A DNA stretch of 64,000 nucleotides from positions 1,550,001 to 1,614,000 of the forward strand of contig NZ_CP155729.1 in NCBI RefSeq assembly GCF_039724765.1. The letters run 5' to 3'. The position numbers and the translations under genes are program-made. Within the stretch, counting starts at the first letter, position 1; each line of letters opens with the position of its first letter. A model generated the notes under the pieces. That model ran no database searches. It had not been told where the DNA came from and saw only the letters and a list, made by a program, of their open reading frames with translations. The stretch is from Sagittula stellata E-37. GTDB lineage: Bacteria; Pseudomonadota; Alphaproteobacteria; Rhodobacterales; Rhodobacteraceae. Positions 46,223 through 54,773 of this stretch are shown in pieces.

Positions 46223-46960
46223 ATGACTGCTGAGACCGCCTTTCCCCGGATCGACCCCGTGGGCCTCGACGGCCTGCTGGTGCGTTTTGCCGACAGCCTG
46301 TCGGAGCGGGCCAACCGTGCGGCGTTGGCCTTTCGCGCCGCGCTGGAGCGGGAGACCCCCGAGGGGGTGGAGGAATGCGCCACCTCGCTGGTCTCGGCCT
46401 TCGTGCGATTCGATCCGCTGGCGCTGGCACCTGATGTGCTGGAGCGCCGCCTGAGCGACCTGCTGGGCACCCGCGACTGGTACGCGGAAGAGCTGCCAGA
46501 GGGCCGGCGCCGCGTCACGATCCCCACGCTGTACGGAACGGATCTTGCGCCGCAACTGGCGGAGGCCGCCGAGGCGGCGGGCCTGTCGGAGGACGCGGCG
46601 ATCCGGTCGCTGTCGGAGGCGGAGGTGCGGGTCACGACCATCGGTTTCGCGCCCGGTCAGCCCTATCTCGGCACATTGCCGGAGTGCTGGGACATCCCGC
46701 GTCAGACCGCGCTGACGCCGAAGGTGCCCGTGGGGGCGCTGGTTGTGGCGATCCGGCAGCTCGTGCTGTTTTCTGTCACCACGCCGACCGGGTGGCGGCA
46801 CGTGGGACAGACCCATGCCCGCCTTTTCCGTCCCGAGGCCGATGCGCCCTTCCTTTTGCGCCCCGGCGATGCAGTGCGTTTTCCCGCCGTCGACCGCGCC
46901 GCCTTCGAGGCGATGCGCGAGGCGGGCGGGGACGGCATCACCGTGGAGCCTTTTACATGA
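46223..46960 (+). CDS. pxpB: 5-oxoprolinase subunit PxpB
   Basis: 245 residues, KipI / allophanate-hydrolase subunit-1 fold: SLSEAEVRVTTIGFAPGQPY and LTPKVPVGALVVAIRQL. Works with PxpC and PxpA in ATP-dependent opening of 5-oxoproline to glutamate. The stop overlaps the pxpC start (ATGA). The N-terminal 60 residues are a common extension. Confidence 0.93.
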   Translation: MTAETAFPRIDPVGLDGLLVRFADSLSERANRAALAFRAALERETPEGVEECATSLVSAFVRFDPLALAPDVLERRLSDLLGTRDWYAEELPEGRRRVTIPTLYGTDLAPQLAEAAEAAGLSEDAAIRSLSEAEVRVTTIGFAPGQPYLGTLPECWDIPRQTALTPKVPVGALVVAIRQLVLFSVTTPTGWRHVGQTHARLFRPEADAPFLLRPGDAVRFPAVDRAAFEAMREAGGDGITVEPFT

Positions 46961-47964
46961 GCGGCGCTCTGGAGGTCTTGCAGGCGGGCCCGGGTCTCAG
47001 CCTGCAGGATGCGGGGCGCCCGGGATGGCTGGCGCAGGGGTTGTCGCGCGGCGGCGCGGCGGACCGTGTGGCATTGGCGGAAGGCGCGGCCCTTCTGGGG
47101 CAGGCATCCGGTGTCGCGCTTGAACTGGCGGGCATGGGCGGGCGGTTCCGTGCCACCCGCGACCTGCGCATCGCGCTGACCGGGGCGCGCATGGCGGCCT
47201 CGGTCGACGGGCGGACCCTGCGCTGGAACGCCTGCTGGCTGTTGCCTGCGGGCGAGACGCTGGAGATCGGCGCGGCGCAGGACGGGGTCTACGGCTACCT
47301 GACCGTCGGCGGCGGTTTCGACCAGCCGGAGGTTCTGGGCGCGCAGGGCGCGCATCTGGCCGCCGGTATCGGGCGCGTCCTTGCGGCAGGCGACCGGCTG
47401 GCACTGGGACAGGACGCGGGCGGGGCCACGGGTCTTGGGCTCGATCCGGTGGCGCGGTCCGGCGGCGGTACCCTGCGGGTCCTGCCGTCGCTGCAGACCG
47501 AGGTCTTCCCCGAAGACATGCGGGCGCGGTTCTGTACGGAGACCTTCCGGCGCGACGCGCGCGGCAACCGGATGGGCGTCCGGCTGGTGCCGGAGGGCGC
47601 GGGCTTCGGGCTCGATGCGGGCGGGCGGATCCTGTCGGAGGTGATCGTGCCGGGAGACATCCAGATCCCCGGCGACGGCGCGCCCTATGTGCTGCTGAGC
47701 GAGTGCCAGACCACCGGCGGATATCCGAGGATCGGGACGGTCATCCCGGCGGACCTGCCGCACGTCGCACAGGCGGCGCCGGGGGCGGAGATCCGTTTTC
47801 GCTTCGTCACGCGGGACGAGGCGCTGGCGGCGGAGCGCGGGCTGCGCGATGCGCTGAACCGCCTGCCGAAGAGGATCGCGCCATTGGTGCGCGATCCGAA
47901 GGACATCAACCTGCTGGACCACGACCTGGTCAGTGGAGTGACGGATGGAGAGGTGACACGATGA
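46957..47964 (+). CDS. pxpC: 5-oxoprolinase subunit PxpC (biotin-dependent carboxyltransferase-like)
   Basis: 335 residues, KipA / allophanate-hydrolase subunit-2 fold: GLSLQDAGRPGWLAQGLSRG at the N-terminus, VYGYLTVGGGFDQPEVLG, and the C-terminal VLLSECQTTGGYPRIGTV. Forms the PxpB-PxpC complex. Starts inside the pxpB stop and its own stop overlaps pxpA, giving a tight three-gene operon. Confidence 0.93.
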   Translation: MSGALEVLQAGPGLSLQDAGRPGWLAQGLSRGGAADRVALAEGAALLGQASGVALELAGMGGRFRATRDLRIALTGARMAASVDGRTLRWNACWLLPAGETLEIGAAQDGVYGYLTVGGGFDQPEVLGAQGAHLAAGIGRVLAAGDRLALGQDAGGATGLGLDPVARSGGGTLRVLPSLQTEVFPEDMRARFCTETFRRDARGNRMGVRLVPEGAGFGLDAGGRILSEVIVPGDIQIPGDGAPYVLLSECQTTGGYPRIGTVIPADLPHVAQAAPGAEIRFRFVTRDEALAAERGLRDALNRLPKRIAPLVRDPKDINLLDHDLVSGVTDGEVTR

Positions 47965-48737
47965 CATCGGTCGATCTGAATGCGGACATGGGCGAGAGTT
48001 TCGGCCCCTGGGTGATGGGGCAGGACGCCGCGCTTCTGGAGGTGGTGACCTCGGCCAATGTGGCCTGCGGGATGCACGCGGGCGACCCGGACGTGATGGC
48101 CCGCACCATGGAGGTCGCGCGGGCGCAGGGCGTGGGCATCGGCGCCCATCCGGGCTTTGCCGATCTGCAGGGGTTTGGGCGGCGCCGGATGCATCTGCCG
48201 GAGGCGACGCTCCGGCACCTCGTGCAGTACCAGCTTGGCGCGGCGCTGGGGATCGCGCGCGCGGTGGGCGCGGAGGTGCGGCACCTGAAACTGCACGGCG
48301 CGCTCGCCAATATGGCGTCGGAGGACGAGGCGCTGGCGGAGGTCTGTTATGGCTCGGCGCTGGAAGTGGCGCCGGAGATCATCGTGATGATCCTTGCCGC
48401 GACGGCGCAACAGCGCGCGGTCGAACGGCTGGGGTGTCTCTGGGCCGGTGAGATCTTTGCCGACCGGGCCTACAACGCGGATGCGACGCTGGTGGACCGC
48501 GCGCTGCCGGGCGCGGTGATCCACGACCCGGAGCACGCGGCGGCGCGGATCGTGCGCATGGTGCGGGCCGGCGCCATCCTGCCCGAGGAAGGCGAGGCGA
48601 TCCCGGCGGCCGTGGACACGATCTGCCTGCACGGCGACGGCGCAACGGCGCTGGAGATCGCCCGCGCGGTGCGCGCCGCGCTGGTGGAGGCCGGCATCGC
48701 GGTCCGGGCCTTCGAAGGCCGGCGCGGGTCGATCTGA
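47961..48737 (+). CDS. pxpA: 5-oxoprolinase subunit PxpA (LamB/YcsF family)
   Basis: 258 residues: VDLNADMGESFGPWVMGQD, SANVACGMHAGDPDVMA, GVGIGAHPGFADLQGFGRR and KLHGALANMA are the family motifs, including metal-ligand candidates. Completes the three-subunit 5-oxoprolinase. Many PXP loci in this group also carry an uptake system, but none is next to this one. Confidence 0.94.
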   Translation: MTSVDLNADMGESFGPWVMGQDAALLEVVTSANVACGMHAGDPDVMARTMEVARAQGVGIGAHPGFADLQGFGRRRMHLPEATLRHLVQYQLGAALGIARAVGAEVRHLKLHGALANMASEDEALAEVCYGSALEVAPEIIVMILAATAQQRAVERLGCLWAGEIFADRAYNADATLVDRALPGAVIHDPEHAAARIVRMVRAGAILPEEGEAIPAAVDTICLHGDGATALEIARAVRAALVEAGIAVRAFEGRRGSI

Positions 48738-48744
48738 GGGCCGC

Positions 48745-48800
48745 AAGCGGTCTGGCCCAAGCGGTCTGGCCCAAGTTGTCTGGCCCTAGTGGTCTTACCG
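48745..48800 (+). repeat. four 14-base tandem repeats
   Basis: AAGCGGTCTGGCCC occurs twice exactly (48745, 48759), then AAGTTGTCTGGCCC (48773) and a decayed fourth copy TAGTGGTCTTACCG (48787). It begins eight bases after the pxpA stop. Probably slippage-derived, non-coding. Confidence 0.7.
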
Positions 48801-48811
48801 GAGAGGGCAGA

Positions 48812-48868
48812 GGGGGCTCCGCCCCCGCGCGTGCCGCGCCCCCCGAGGTATTTTTCGCCAAGATGAAG
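48812..48868 (+). repeat. copy 2 of the dispersed GAGGTATTTTT element, with hairpin
   Basis: GGGGGC (48812) pairs with GCCCCC (48821), then after a GC-rich stretch comes GAGGTATTTTTCGCCAAGAT continuing to GAAG at 48868. The second part matches the copy at 44783. I recall such elements between genes in many Rhodobacteraceae. Confidence 0.6.
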
Positions 48869-48915
48869 GGGGTGGCCGGTCCCCGATGAGGGAGCGCGCC
48901 GGCGCCGGGTGGCTG

Positions 48916-49917
48916 TTATCGCCCGGCGCAAGCGGCGATGCGCTTCGCGATATCCTCGACCAGCGCGGGGTAGAGGGGCGCGCCTTGCGGCAGGGCGCTG
49001 CCGAGCGGATCGATCTCGGCCTGCGGGATCGTGTCGAGACCCACGGCGTGCATCAGCCGGGGGGAGGTGCCCGGGTCCGTCAGCGCACAGACCGGCGCGG
49101 TGTCTGTGTAGAGCGCGCGCAGCGCATCGAGCCGCTGGGCGCCCGGCGCGGTGTCGTCGCCGTCGGTCAGGGCCCCGATCACCTGGAGGTCGAAGGCGGC
49201 CTCGTAGTATTGCAGGGCGTCATGTGTCACGGCGAGAGGACGATCGCGCACCGGGCCGAGCGCGACACTGGCGGTCTTTGCGGCGTCCGAGATGCGCGCG
49301 GCTCCGGCCCTTGCGTTGGCGGCGTAGGTCTGCGCGTTTTCCGGGTCCTGAGCGGAGAGGGCGGTGGCGATGGCCGAGAGCCAGGCGGTGGCGTTTTCCG
49401 GGTCGAGCCATAGGTGCGGGTCGAGGTGGGTGTCCGCGCCGTGCATATCTTCCGCATGGTCTTCGTGGGCCATGTCGTCCCCATGGTCGTCGTCGGCGTG
49501 GGCATGATCGTAGTGGGCCTGCGCCTCTGCGCCGTGATCGTGCGGCGCCAGCCCGCCATCCCGGAACGGCAGCACGTGCGTTTCCGGCAGCTCGGAAAGG
49601 GTCAGGCGCTGCGCGTCGCCGGCCAGCGCCTCGATCTGGCGGGCGATGCCGGGGGTGAGCGCCGGGCCGATCCAGACCACAACGTCCGCTGTTTCCAGCG
49701 CGCGGGCCTGGCTCGGTTTCAGCGAGGCGCCATGGGCGGAAGTGCCCGGCGCCACCAGCACCTCGGGCGCGCCGAGATCGCCCAGCACCATCGCTGCAAG
49801 GCTGGCCACGGGCGGGATGTCGGTGATCACGCGCGGCACCTCGGCGATGGCCGGACCGGCGATGAGCGCGAGGCTCAGGGCAGCGGCGTTGCAGGCGGGA
49901 AACAGCGGCAGGCGCAT
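48916..49917 (-). CDS. znuA: zinc ABC transporter substrate-binding protein
   Basis: Periplasmic zinc-binding component of ZnuABC. The product has 333 residues with a signal peptide (1-25, ending AIA). SAHGASLKPSQARAL and THLDPHLWLDPENA hold conserved metal-site histidines. A His/Asp-rich loop around residues 125-165 (HDHGAEAQAHYDHAHADDDH) is typical of zinc rather than manganese binders. Divergent from zur-znuC-znuB, with a Zur-type palindrome in between. Confidence 0.94.
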   Translation of the reverse strand: MRLPLFPACNAAALSLALIAGPAIAEVPRVITDIPPVASLAAMVLGDLGAPEVLVAPGTSAHGASLKPSQARALETADVVVWIGPALTPGIARQIEALAGDAQRLTLSELPETHVLPFRDGGLAPHDHGAEAQAHYDHAHADDDHGDDMAHEDHAEDMHGADTHLDPHLWLDPENATAWLSAIATALSAQDPENAQTYAANARAGAARISDAAKTASVALGPVRDRPLAVTHDALQYYEAAFDLQVIGALTDGDDTAPGAQRLDALRALYTDTAPVCALTDPGTSPRLMHAVGLDTIPQAEIDPLGSALPQGAPLYPALVEDIAKRIAACAGR

Positions 49918-49959
49918 GGTGGCGGTCCTTCTTGTCTTTTTGTCCCGGCCTTGCTATGA

Positions 49960-49972
49960 GTTATATCATAAC
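49960..49972. promoter_or_regulatory. Zur-type operator
   Basis: GTTATATCATAAC has perfect five-base arms (GTTAT/ATAAC) around a three-base centre and sits in the only AT-rich part of the znuA-zur gap. It fits the palindromic Zur box of alphaproteobacteria, so zinc-loaded Zur would repress both directions. Confidence 0.8.
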
Positions 49973-50018
49973 ACTTCAAGAGAAAAAGAAACAGCGGACG
50001 TCAGGCGGGAGAACAGGC

Positions 50019-50519
50019 ATGGAAACCAAGGGCTTCGAGGCGCATGACCACACCCAGTGCATTGCCAGCGCGATGGGTGCGGCGGAGCATCTTTGCGACG
50101 AGCAGGGGCTGCAACTGACCAAGGTGCGGCGCCGCGTGCTGGAGATCCTGCTGGAGAAACACCGGGCCATGGGCGCCTACGAGGTGCTGGATCATTTGCG
50201 CGAGGAGGGGCTCGGCTCGCAGCCGCCGGTGGCTTACCGGGCGCTGGATTTCCTGGTGACCAACGGGCTGGCGCACCGGATCGAGCGGTTGAACGCCTTC
50301 ATCGCCTGTGCCGCTCCGGGCGAGAGCCACGCCCCGACCTTCCTGATCTGCCGCAGTTGTTCCTCGGTCGCGGAAACCCCCGCATGGCGGGCCGGACGGG
50401 CGCTGAGAAACGCGGCGAGCGAAGTGGGCTTCGAGGTCGAGCGCGTCGCGATCGAGGCCGAGGGGCTTTGCCCGAGCTGCCAGGAGCATCCCGAGGCGGC
50501 GCGAGAGGCGCAGGCTTGA
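50019..50519 (+). CDS. zur: zinc uptake regulator, Fur family
   Basis: 166 residues. An N-terminal winged helix with LTKVRRRVLEILLEKHRAMG and AYEVLDHLREEGLGSQPPVA, then LICRSCSSVAE and the late LCPSCQE giving the structural zinc Cys pairs; His residues in the N-terminal AHDHTQC and in ESHAP can bind zinc. Position beside znuABC identifies it as Zur. The ATG at 50019 has GGGAG upstream. The stop overlaps the znuC start. Confidence 0.93.
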   Translation: METKGFEAHDHTQCIASAMGAAEHLCDEQGLQLTKVRRRVLEILLEKHRAMGAYEVLDHLREEGLGSQPPVAYRALDFLVTNGLAHRIERLNAFIACAAPGESHAPTFLICRSCSSVAETPAWRAGRALRNAASEVGFEVERVAIEAEGLCPSCQEHPEAAREAQA

Positions 50520-51292
50520 CCGCAACGCTCATCTGGACGGAGGCTCTGGACGTCGCGCAAGGCGGGCGCGTGGTGCTGGAGCGGGTCTGGTTCAGCATTC
50601 ACCCCGGCGAGATCGTGACCGTGGTCGGCCCAAACGGGTCCGGCAAGTCGACGCTGTTGCGCGCCCTGATCGGGGCGCTGCCGCCGGCGTCGGGCCGGAT
50701 CACCCGGAAGCCGGGCCTGCGCGTGGGCTACGTGCCGCAGGGCCTGCGGCTGGATGCGTCGATGCCGATGACCGTGGGCCGGTTCCTGAACCTGCCGCGC
50801 AAGGTGCCGGCCGAGGCGCGGCGGGTGGCGCTGGACGAGGCCGGGGCAGGGGATCTGGAGGACCGCGCCCTGACAGAGCTGTCGGGCGGACAGTTCCAGC
50901 GCGTGCTGCTGGCGCGGGCGCTGCTGGACCGTCCCGACCTGCTGATCCTCGATGAGCCGACAACCGGGCTGGACCAGCCGGGACAGGCGGCCTTTTACCG
51001 CCGGTTGGAAGAGGTGCGGGACCGGCTGGGATGCGCCGTCCTGATGGTCAGCCACGAGCTGCACGTGGTGATGAGCGCCTCGGACCGGGTGATCTGCGTG
51101 AACGGCCACATCTGCTGCGAAGGCCATCCGGAGACGGTGGCGCAGGCAGAGGAATACCGCGCGCTGTTTGGCACCGGTACGCAGGGCGCGCTGGCGCTGT
51201 ACCGGCACGAGCATTCGCACCGGCACGACGGCTGCGATCACGATCACACCCATCCCCGCGACCATGCGCACACGCACGAGGGCGCCCACTGA
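50516..51292 (+). CDS. znuC: zinc ABC transporter ATP-binding protein
   Basis: 258 residues: Walker A GPNGSGKSTLLR, Q-loop GYVPQGLRL, signature LSGGQFQR, Walker B LLILDEPTTGLD, and the switch His in VSHELH. A C-terminal His-rich tail (HEHSHRHDGCDHDHTHPRDH) probably binds zinc. Start taken as TTG at 50516, overlapping the zur stop (TTGA); no ATG or GTG gives a normal N-terminus. Confidence 0.93.
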   Translation: MTATLIWTEALDVAQGGRVVLERVWFSIHPGEIVTVVGPNGSGKSTLLRALIGALPPASGRITRKPGLRVGYVPQGLRLDASMPMTVGRFLNLPRKVPAEARRVALDEAGAGDLEDRALTELSGGQFQRVLLARALLDRPDLLILDEPTTGLDQPGQAAFYRRLEEVRDRLGCAVLMVSHELHVVMSASDRVICVNGHICCEGHPETVAQAEEYRALFGTGTQGALALYRHEHSHRHDGCDHDHTHPRDHAHTHEGAH

Positions 51293-52077
51293 TGCTTGAC
51301 GATTTCCTGGTGCGTGCGGTGTTGGCGGCGGTCGGGGCGGCGCTGGCGGCGGCCCCCCTGGGCGTCTTTGTCGTCTGGCGGCGCATGGCCTATTTCGGCG
51401 ACGCCACGGCGCATGCGGCGGTGCTGGGCGTGGCGCTGGCGCTGGCCATCTCGGCGCCGGTCTTTGCCGGGACGCTGGTGGTGGCGCTGGTCATGGCGTT
51501 GACGGTGGCGCGGCTGGCGGGGCGTGGCTATGGCGCCGACATGGTGCTGGGTGTGGCGGCCCACGGCGCGCTGGCCTTCGGTCTGGTCGCGGTGTCTCTG
51601 TTGGAGGGGCCGCGCCTCGACCTCGAAGCTTACCTGTTCGGCGACATCCTTGCGGTGGGCAAGGTCGATCTTGCGGTGATCTGGGGCGGCGGCGCGGTGG
51701 TCGCGGCACTCATCGGCTGGCGCTGGCAGGCGCTGGTGACTTCCACCGTGTCCGAGGATCTGGCCTTTGCCGCGGGAATAGACCCCAAGCGCGAGCGGCT
51801 GATCCTGATGCTGGCGCTCGCCCTGGTCGTGGCGGTGGCGCTGAAGGTGGTGGGCGCGCTGTTGATCGGTGCGTTGCTCATCATCCCGGCGGCGGCGGCG
51901 CGCCCGTGGTCGCGCACGCCCGAGGTGATGCTGGCCGGGACGGCGGCGCTTGGCGTCCTGTCGGCGCTTGGCGGGCTGTGGGGCGCATGGGTGCTGGACC
52001 TGCCCGCCGGACCGGCGGTGGTCTGCGCGGCGGCCCTGCTGTTCGCGGTCAGCGCCGTGGCCGGGGGGCGCCGCTGA
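51292..52077 (+). CDS. znuB: zinc ABC transporter permease
   Basis: 261 residues of the ABC-3 permease family, with seven to eight membrane helices: VLAAVGAALAAAPLGVFVVW, RRMAYFGDATAHAAVLGVAL, and KVVGALLIGALLIIPAAAAR are the conserved blocks. The start ATG shares one base with the znuC stop. Completes zur-znuC-znuB. Confidence 0.94.
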   Translation: MLDDFLVRAVLAAVGAALAAAPLGVFVVWRRMAYFGDATAHAAVLGVALALAISAPVFAGTLVVALVMALTVARLAGRGYGADMVLGVAAHGALAFGLVAVSLLEGPRLDLEAYLFGDILAVGKVDLAVIWGGGAVVAALIGWRWQALVTSTVSEDLAFAAGIDPKRERLILMLALALVVAVALKVVGALLIGALLIIPAAAARPWSRTPEVMLAGTAALGVLSALGGLWGAWVLDLPAGPAVVCAAALLFAVSAVAGGRR

Positions 52078-52098
52078 CGCCCCAACCGGCCTTAGGGC

Positions 52099-53052
52099 TC
52101 AGCCGTAGGGGAAGGCGCGCGGCACGAAGCGGTAACCTTCCTGCGCCTTTTCGACATAGCCGATCCCGGGGAAGGCGATGTGCATCCCGGCGATCTGCAT
52201 CCGGTCCGCCGCCGCGCGGGCGAGGATGTCGGCCCGGGTTGCCGCGGCCATGTCGGCGGCGGTGTCGAAGACGATGGTGACCTCGGGGCGGGCGAACTGG
52301 ACCGGCCCGACGTGCACGATGTCGCCCCAGATCAGAAGCTGGCTGCCCTCGCTCTCCAGCATCACGCCGGTGTGTCCCAGCGTGTGGCCCGGCAGCGGCA
52401 CCAGCGTGATGCCGTTGCCCAGATCGGCGTCCTTTGCCACGACCTCCAGCCGGTCGCCGAAGGCGCCCACGGCGGCCCGCGCCTGGTCGAAGAAGGGGTG
52501 GAACTGTTCCGGCGCGCCGTTGCGGATCTCGTCGCTCTGCCAGAAATCGATTTCGGGCTGGCTGACGGTCAGCGAGGCCCCGGTGTAGGGATTGCCGTCC
52601 GGCCCGAGGATGCCGCCGATGTGGTCGGGGTGCAGGTGGGTTGCGACGATCCGGCCGATGCTGGCGGGGTCCAAGCCGAAGGCCGCCATGTTGGCGCCAA
52701 GCTGTCCCAGCCCCGGTCCCATCAGCTGCCCGGTGCCGGTGTCGACGAGAATGCGTTCGCCGCCGGTCTCGATCAGGTAGGCATTGACGCCGCTCGGATG
52801 GCCGTCGCCGTCGATGTAGGCGGCTTGAAGGAGACTTTTGAAGTCTTCGGGCGTGATGCCCTGCAGCGCTTCTGCGGTGATGGGCAGGAAGCCGTCGGAA
52901 AAGGCGGTGACGGTCGCGCCGCCGACGGGAAAGCTTTGCGCGACGGCGATGCCGGGGGCGCCCGACTGCGCGGCGACTGGCGCGATTCGCAGGCCGGTCA
53001 GGGCGCCGGCGGCGGCCAGCAGCGAGGTTGTGATGAAAGAGCGGCGGTCCAT
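52099..53052 (-). CDS. Tat-exported MBL-fold metallohydrolase
   Basis: 317 residues with a twin-arginine leader (MDRRSFITTSLLAAAGALTG). The metallo-beta-lactamase motif HLHPDH sits in VATHLHPDHIGGILG; further metal histidines are in LPGHTLGHTG and the Asp in IWGDIVH. Members hydrolyse esters, lactones or thioesters; the substrate is unknown and an AHL-lactonase role should not be assumed. Convergent with znuB. Confidence 0.87.
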   Translation of the reverse strand: MDRRSFITTSLLAAAGALTGLRIAPVAAQSGAPGIAVAQSFPVGGATVTAFSDGFLPITAEALQGITPEDFKSLLQAAYIDGDGHPSGVNAYLIETGGERILVDTGTGQLMGPGLGQLGANMAAFGLDPASIGRIVATHLHPDHIGGILGPDGNPYTGASLTVSQPEIDFWQSDEIRNGAPEQFHPFFDQARAAVGAFGDRLEVVAKDADLGNGITLVPLPGHTLGHTGVMLESEGSQLLIWGDIVHVGPVQFARPEVTIVFDTAADMAAATRADILARAAADRMQIAGMHIAFPGIGYVEKAQEGYRFVPRAFPYG

Positions 53053-53222
53053 TGGCGTCCTCCCGTTGGATGCAGGGTGACGCTACGGTGCACGATGGTC
53101 CCCGAGTCGGACAACCGCGAAGTGTGCATGGCCTCGGTTCAGGGATGAATGGACGAACCACACGACACATCCCGACACGACGCGACCCGGTCCAGGGTCA
53201 GGCGTAGATGTGAGAGTGGAGA

Positions 53223-53309
53223 TGGTGGGCGACCTTGGAATCGAACCAAGCGTGCGTCTCCGCGAGGGAGTTACAGTCCCCTGCCACACCTTGCGGCCTG
53301 TCGCCCACC
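53223..53309 (-). tRNA. tRNA-Tyr (anticodon GTA)
   Basis: Minus strand: acceptor GGTGGGC/GCCCACC, D arm GGCCGCAAGG, anticodon loop CTGTAAC (GTA), long variable arm (CCTCGCGGAGA) typical of bacterial tRNA-Tyr, T arm CTTGG-TTCGATT-CCAAG. Discriminator A at 53223; CCA is not encoded. Confidence 0.95.
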
Positions 53310-53461
53310 GGGCGTCCGTGCAGGCCAGCGGCCCCGGACGTGGGGGGCTGATTACAACCGGCCCAAAGGGGCGTCAACAGGAAAATCCCTTGGAATCCAC
53401 CCTGCGCGCGTGCATGAGTGAACGCTCTCTGGGACAGGCTGCGAAGGGCGGTGCAGGCGAC

Positions 53462-54238
53462 ATGGCGAAGAAACCGAAATGGGTGGTCGAGAAGGAACAG
53501 GCCAAGCGCGCCTCTGCCGCGGAAACCGTCTGGCTGTTTGGCCATCACGCCGTCCGCGATGCCCTCCTGAACCCGCGCCGGGTCAAGCTGCGCCTGATCC
53601 TGACCCCCAACGCCGCCGAAAAGCTGGGCGATGCCGTGGCCGAGGCCGGGATGGAGCCCGAGATCAGCGACCCCCGCCGCTTTGCCGCACCGCTCGATCC
53701 GCAGTCCGTGCATCAGGGCGCCGCGCTTGAGGTCAAACCGCTGGATTGGGGCAAACTGGAGGACGTGGCGCTCTCGGGCGAGGGCGCGCTGCGGCTGGTG
53801 CTGCTCGACCGGGTCACGGACCCGCACAACGTCGGCGCCATCCTGCGCTCGGCCGAGGTGTTCGGCGCGCAGGCGGTGATCGGCACGCGCCACCACGCCG
53901 CCCCCGAGACCGGCGCTCTGGCCAAGACGGCAAGCGGCGCGCTGGAACGCCAGCCCTACCTGCGCGAACGCAACCTCGCCGACACCATCACCGCGCTGCA
54001 GGGCATCGGCTACATCGTGCTCGGCCTCGACGGCGAAGCGGAGACGACCATCGAGGACGCCGTGGAAGGCAAGCGCGACCGGCCCATCGCACTGGTCCTT
54101 GGTGCCGAGGGGCCGGGCCTCCGCCCCAAGACGCGCGAGACGGTGGATGCCCTGGTCAAGATCCCCTTCGCCCGCGAATTCGGCTCGCTCAACGTGTCGA
54201 ACGCGGCTGCGGTGGCGCTTTATGCCGTTCGGGCCTGA
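53462..54238 (+). CDS. rlmB: TrmH-family 23S rRNA 2'-O-methyltransferase
   Basis: 258 residues. An N-terminal substrate domain (VWLFGHHAVRDALLNPRRV) and a SPOUT domain with motif 1 DRVTDPHNVGAILRSAEVFG, motif 2 ALVLGAEGPGLRP and motif 3 GSLNVSNAAAVALY, which form the knotted SAM site. RlmB methylates G2251 of 23S rRNA in E. coli. The ATG at 53462 (MAKKPKWVVEK) is preferred over one at 53414. Confidence 0.9.
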   Translation: MAKKPKWVVEKEQAKRASAAETVWLFGHHAVRDALLNPRRVKLRLILTPNAAEKLGDAVAEAGMEPEISDPRRFAAPLDPQSVHQGAALEVKPLDWGKLEDVALSGEGALRLVLLDRVTDPHNVGAILRSAEVFGAQAVIGTRHHAAPETGALAKTASGALERQPYLRERNLADTITALQGIGYIVLGLDGEAETTIEDAVEGKRDRPIALVLGAEGPGLRPKTRETVDALVKIPFAREFGSLNVSNAAAVALYAVRA

Positions 54239-54292
54239 CGGCCCGACCTGTCGCGGCTTGTCCCGCCCGCCCGGCGTACATAGGTCAGGGGC

Positions 54293-54610
54293 ATGCCGAA
54301 CACCAAGATCGCCACATGCTGCTATTGCGGAACCCGCGCCGCGCTGGTCCTGAAAGGCGACCAGACGCATGAACTGGCCTGTTCCTCCTGCGGGGCGCCG
54401 CTGCACGACCTGAAGAAGCTGCGCGCCGACGCCGTCCGTCCAGAGGCACATCGCATGCCGCAGAAAGGTAGGAAGGGCAAACGCCGCGCTGCGCATTCGC
54501 CTTTCGATCTGGTGGAAACGGCGTTGCGCAAATCCTCGAAGACACGGAAGAAACGGAAAAAGGGTCTCCTGCACGAGGCCTTCGACCTGCTCGACGACAT
54601 CTTCGACTGA
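54293..54610 (+). CDS. zinc-ribbon protein of unknown function
   Basis: 105 residues. Two CxxC pairs (CYCGTR and CSSCGAP) form an N-terminal zinc ribbon. A Lys/Arg-rich linker (KSSKTRKKRKKG) and an acidic helical end (HEAFDLLDDIFD) follow. It looks like a nucleic-acid-binding adaptor; no family name is assigned. Lies 54 bases after rlmB on the same strand. The ATG at 54293 is the only good start. Confidence 0.75.
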   Translation: MPNTKIATCCYCGTRAALVLKGDQTHELACSSCGAPLHDLKKLRADAVRPEAHRMPQKGRKGKRRAAHSPFDLVETALRKSSKTRKKRKKGLLHEAFDLLDDIFD

Positions 54611-54773
54611 CGGTCAGGTTCGACCGGCAGCCGGGTTCGGCTGACCTTCGGGCGTATCGTGCGATTTTTCGGGAAAGACCCTGCGTGCCCGTGGGGCGGT
54701 GGGACGCCATAGCCTCTGGCCTTTAGGTGCCCGCTGGATTATCCCGCGACTGACCTGAGTGAGGCGAGACGCT

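Noticed and set aside
54611..54773. FMN riboswitch before ribB
   Set aside because: None of the conserved RFN segments can be seen upstream of the gene.
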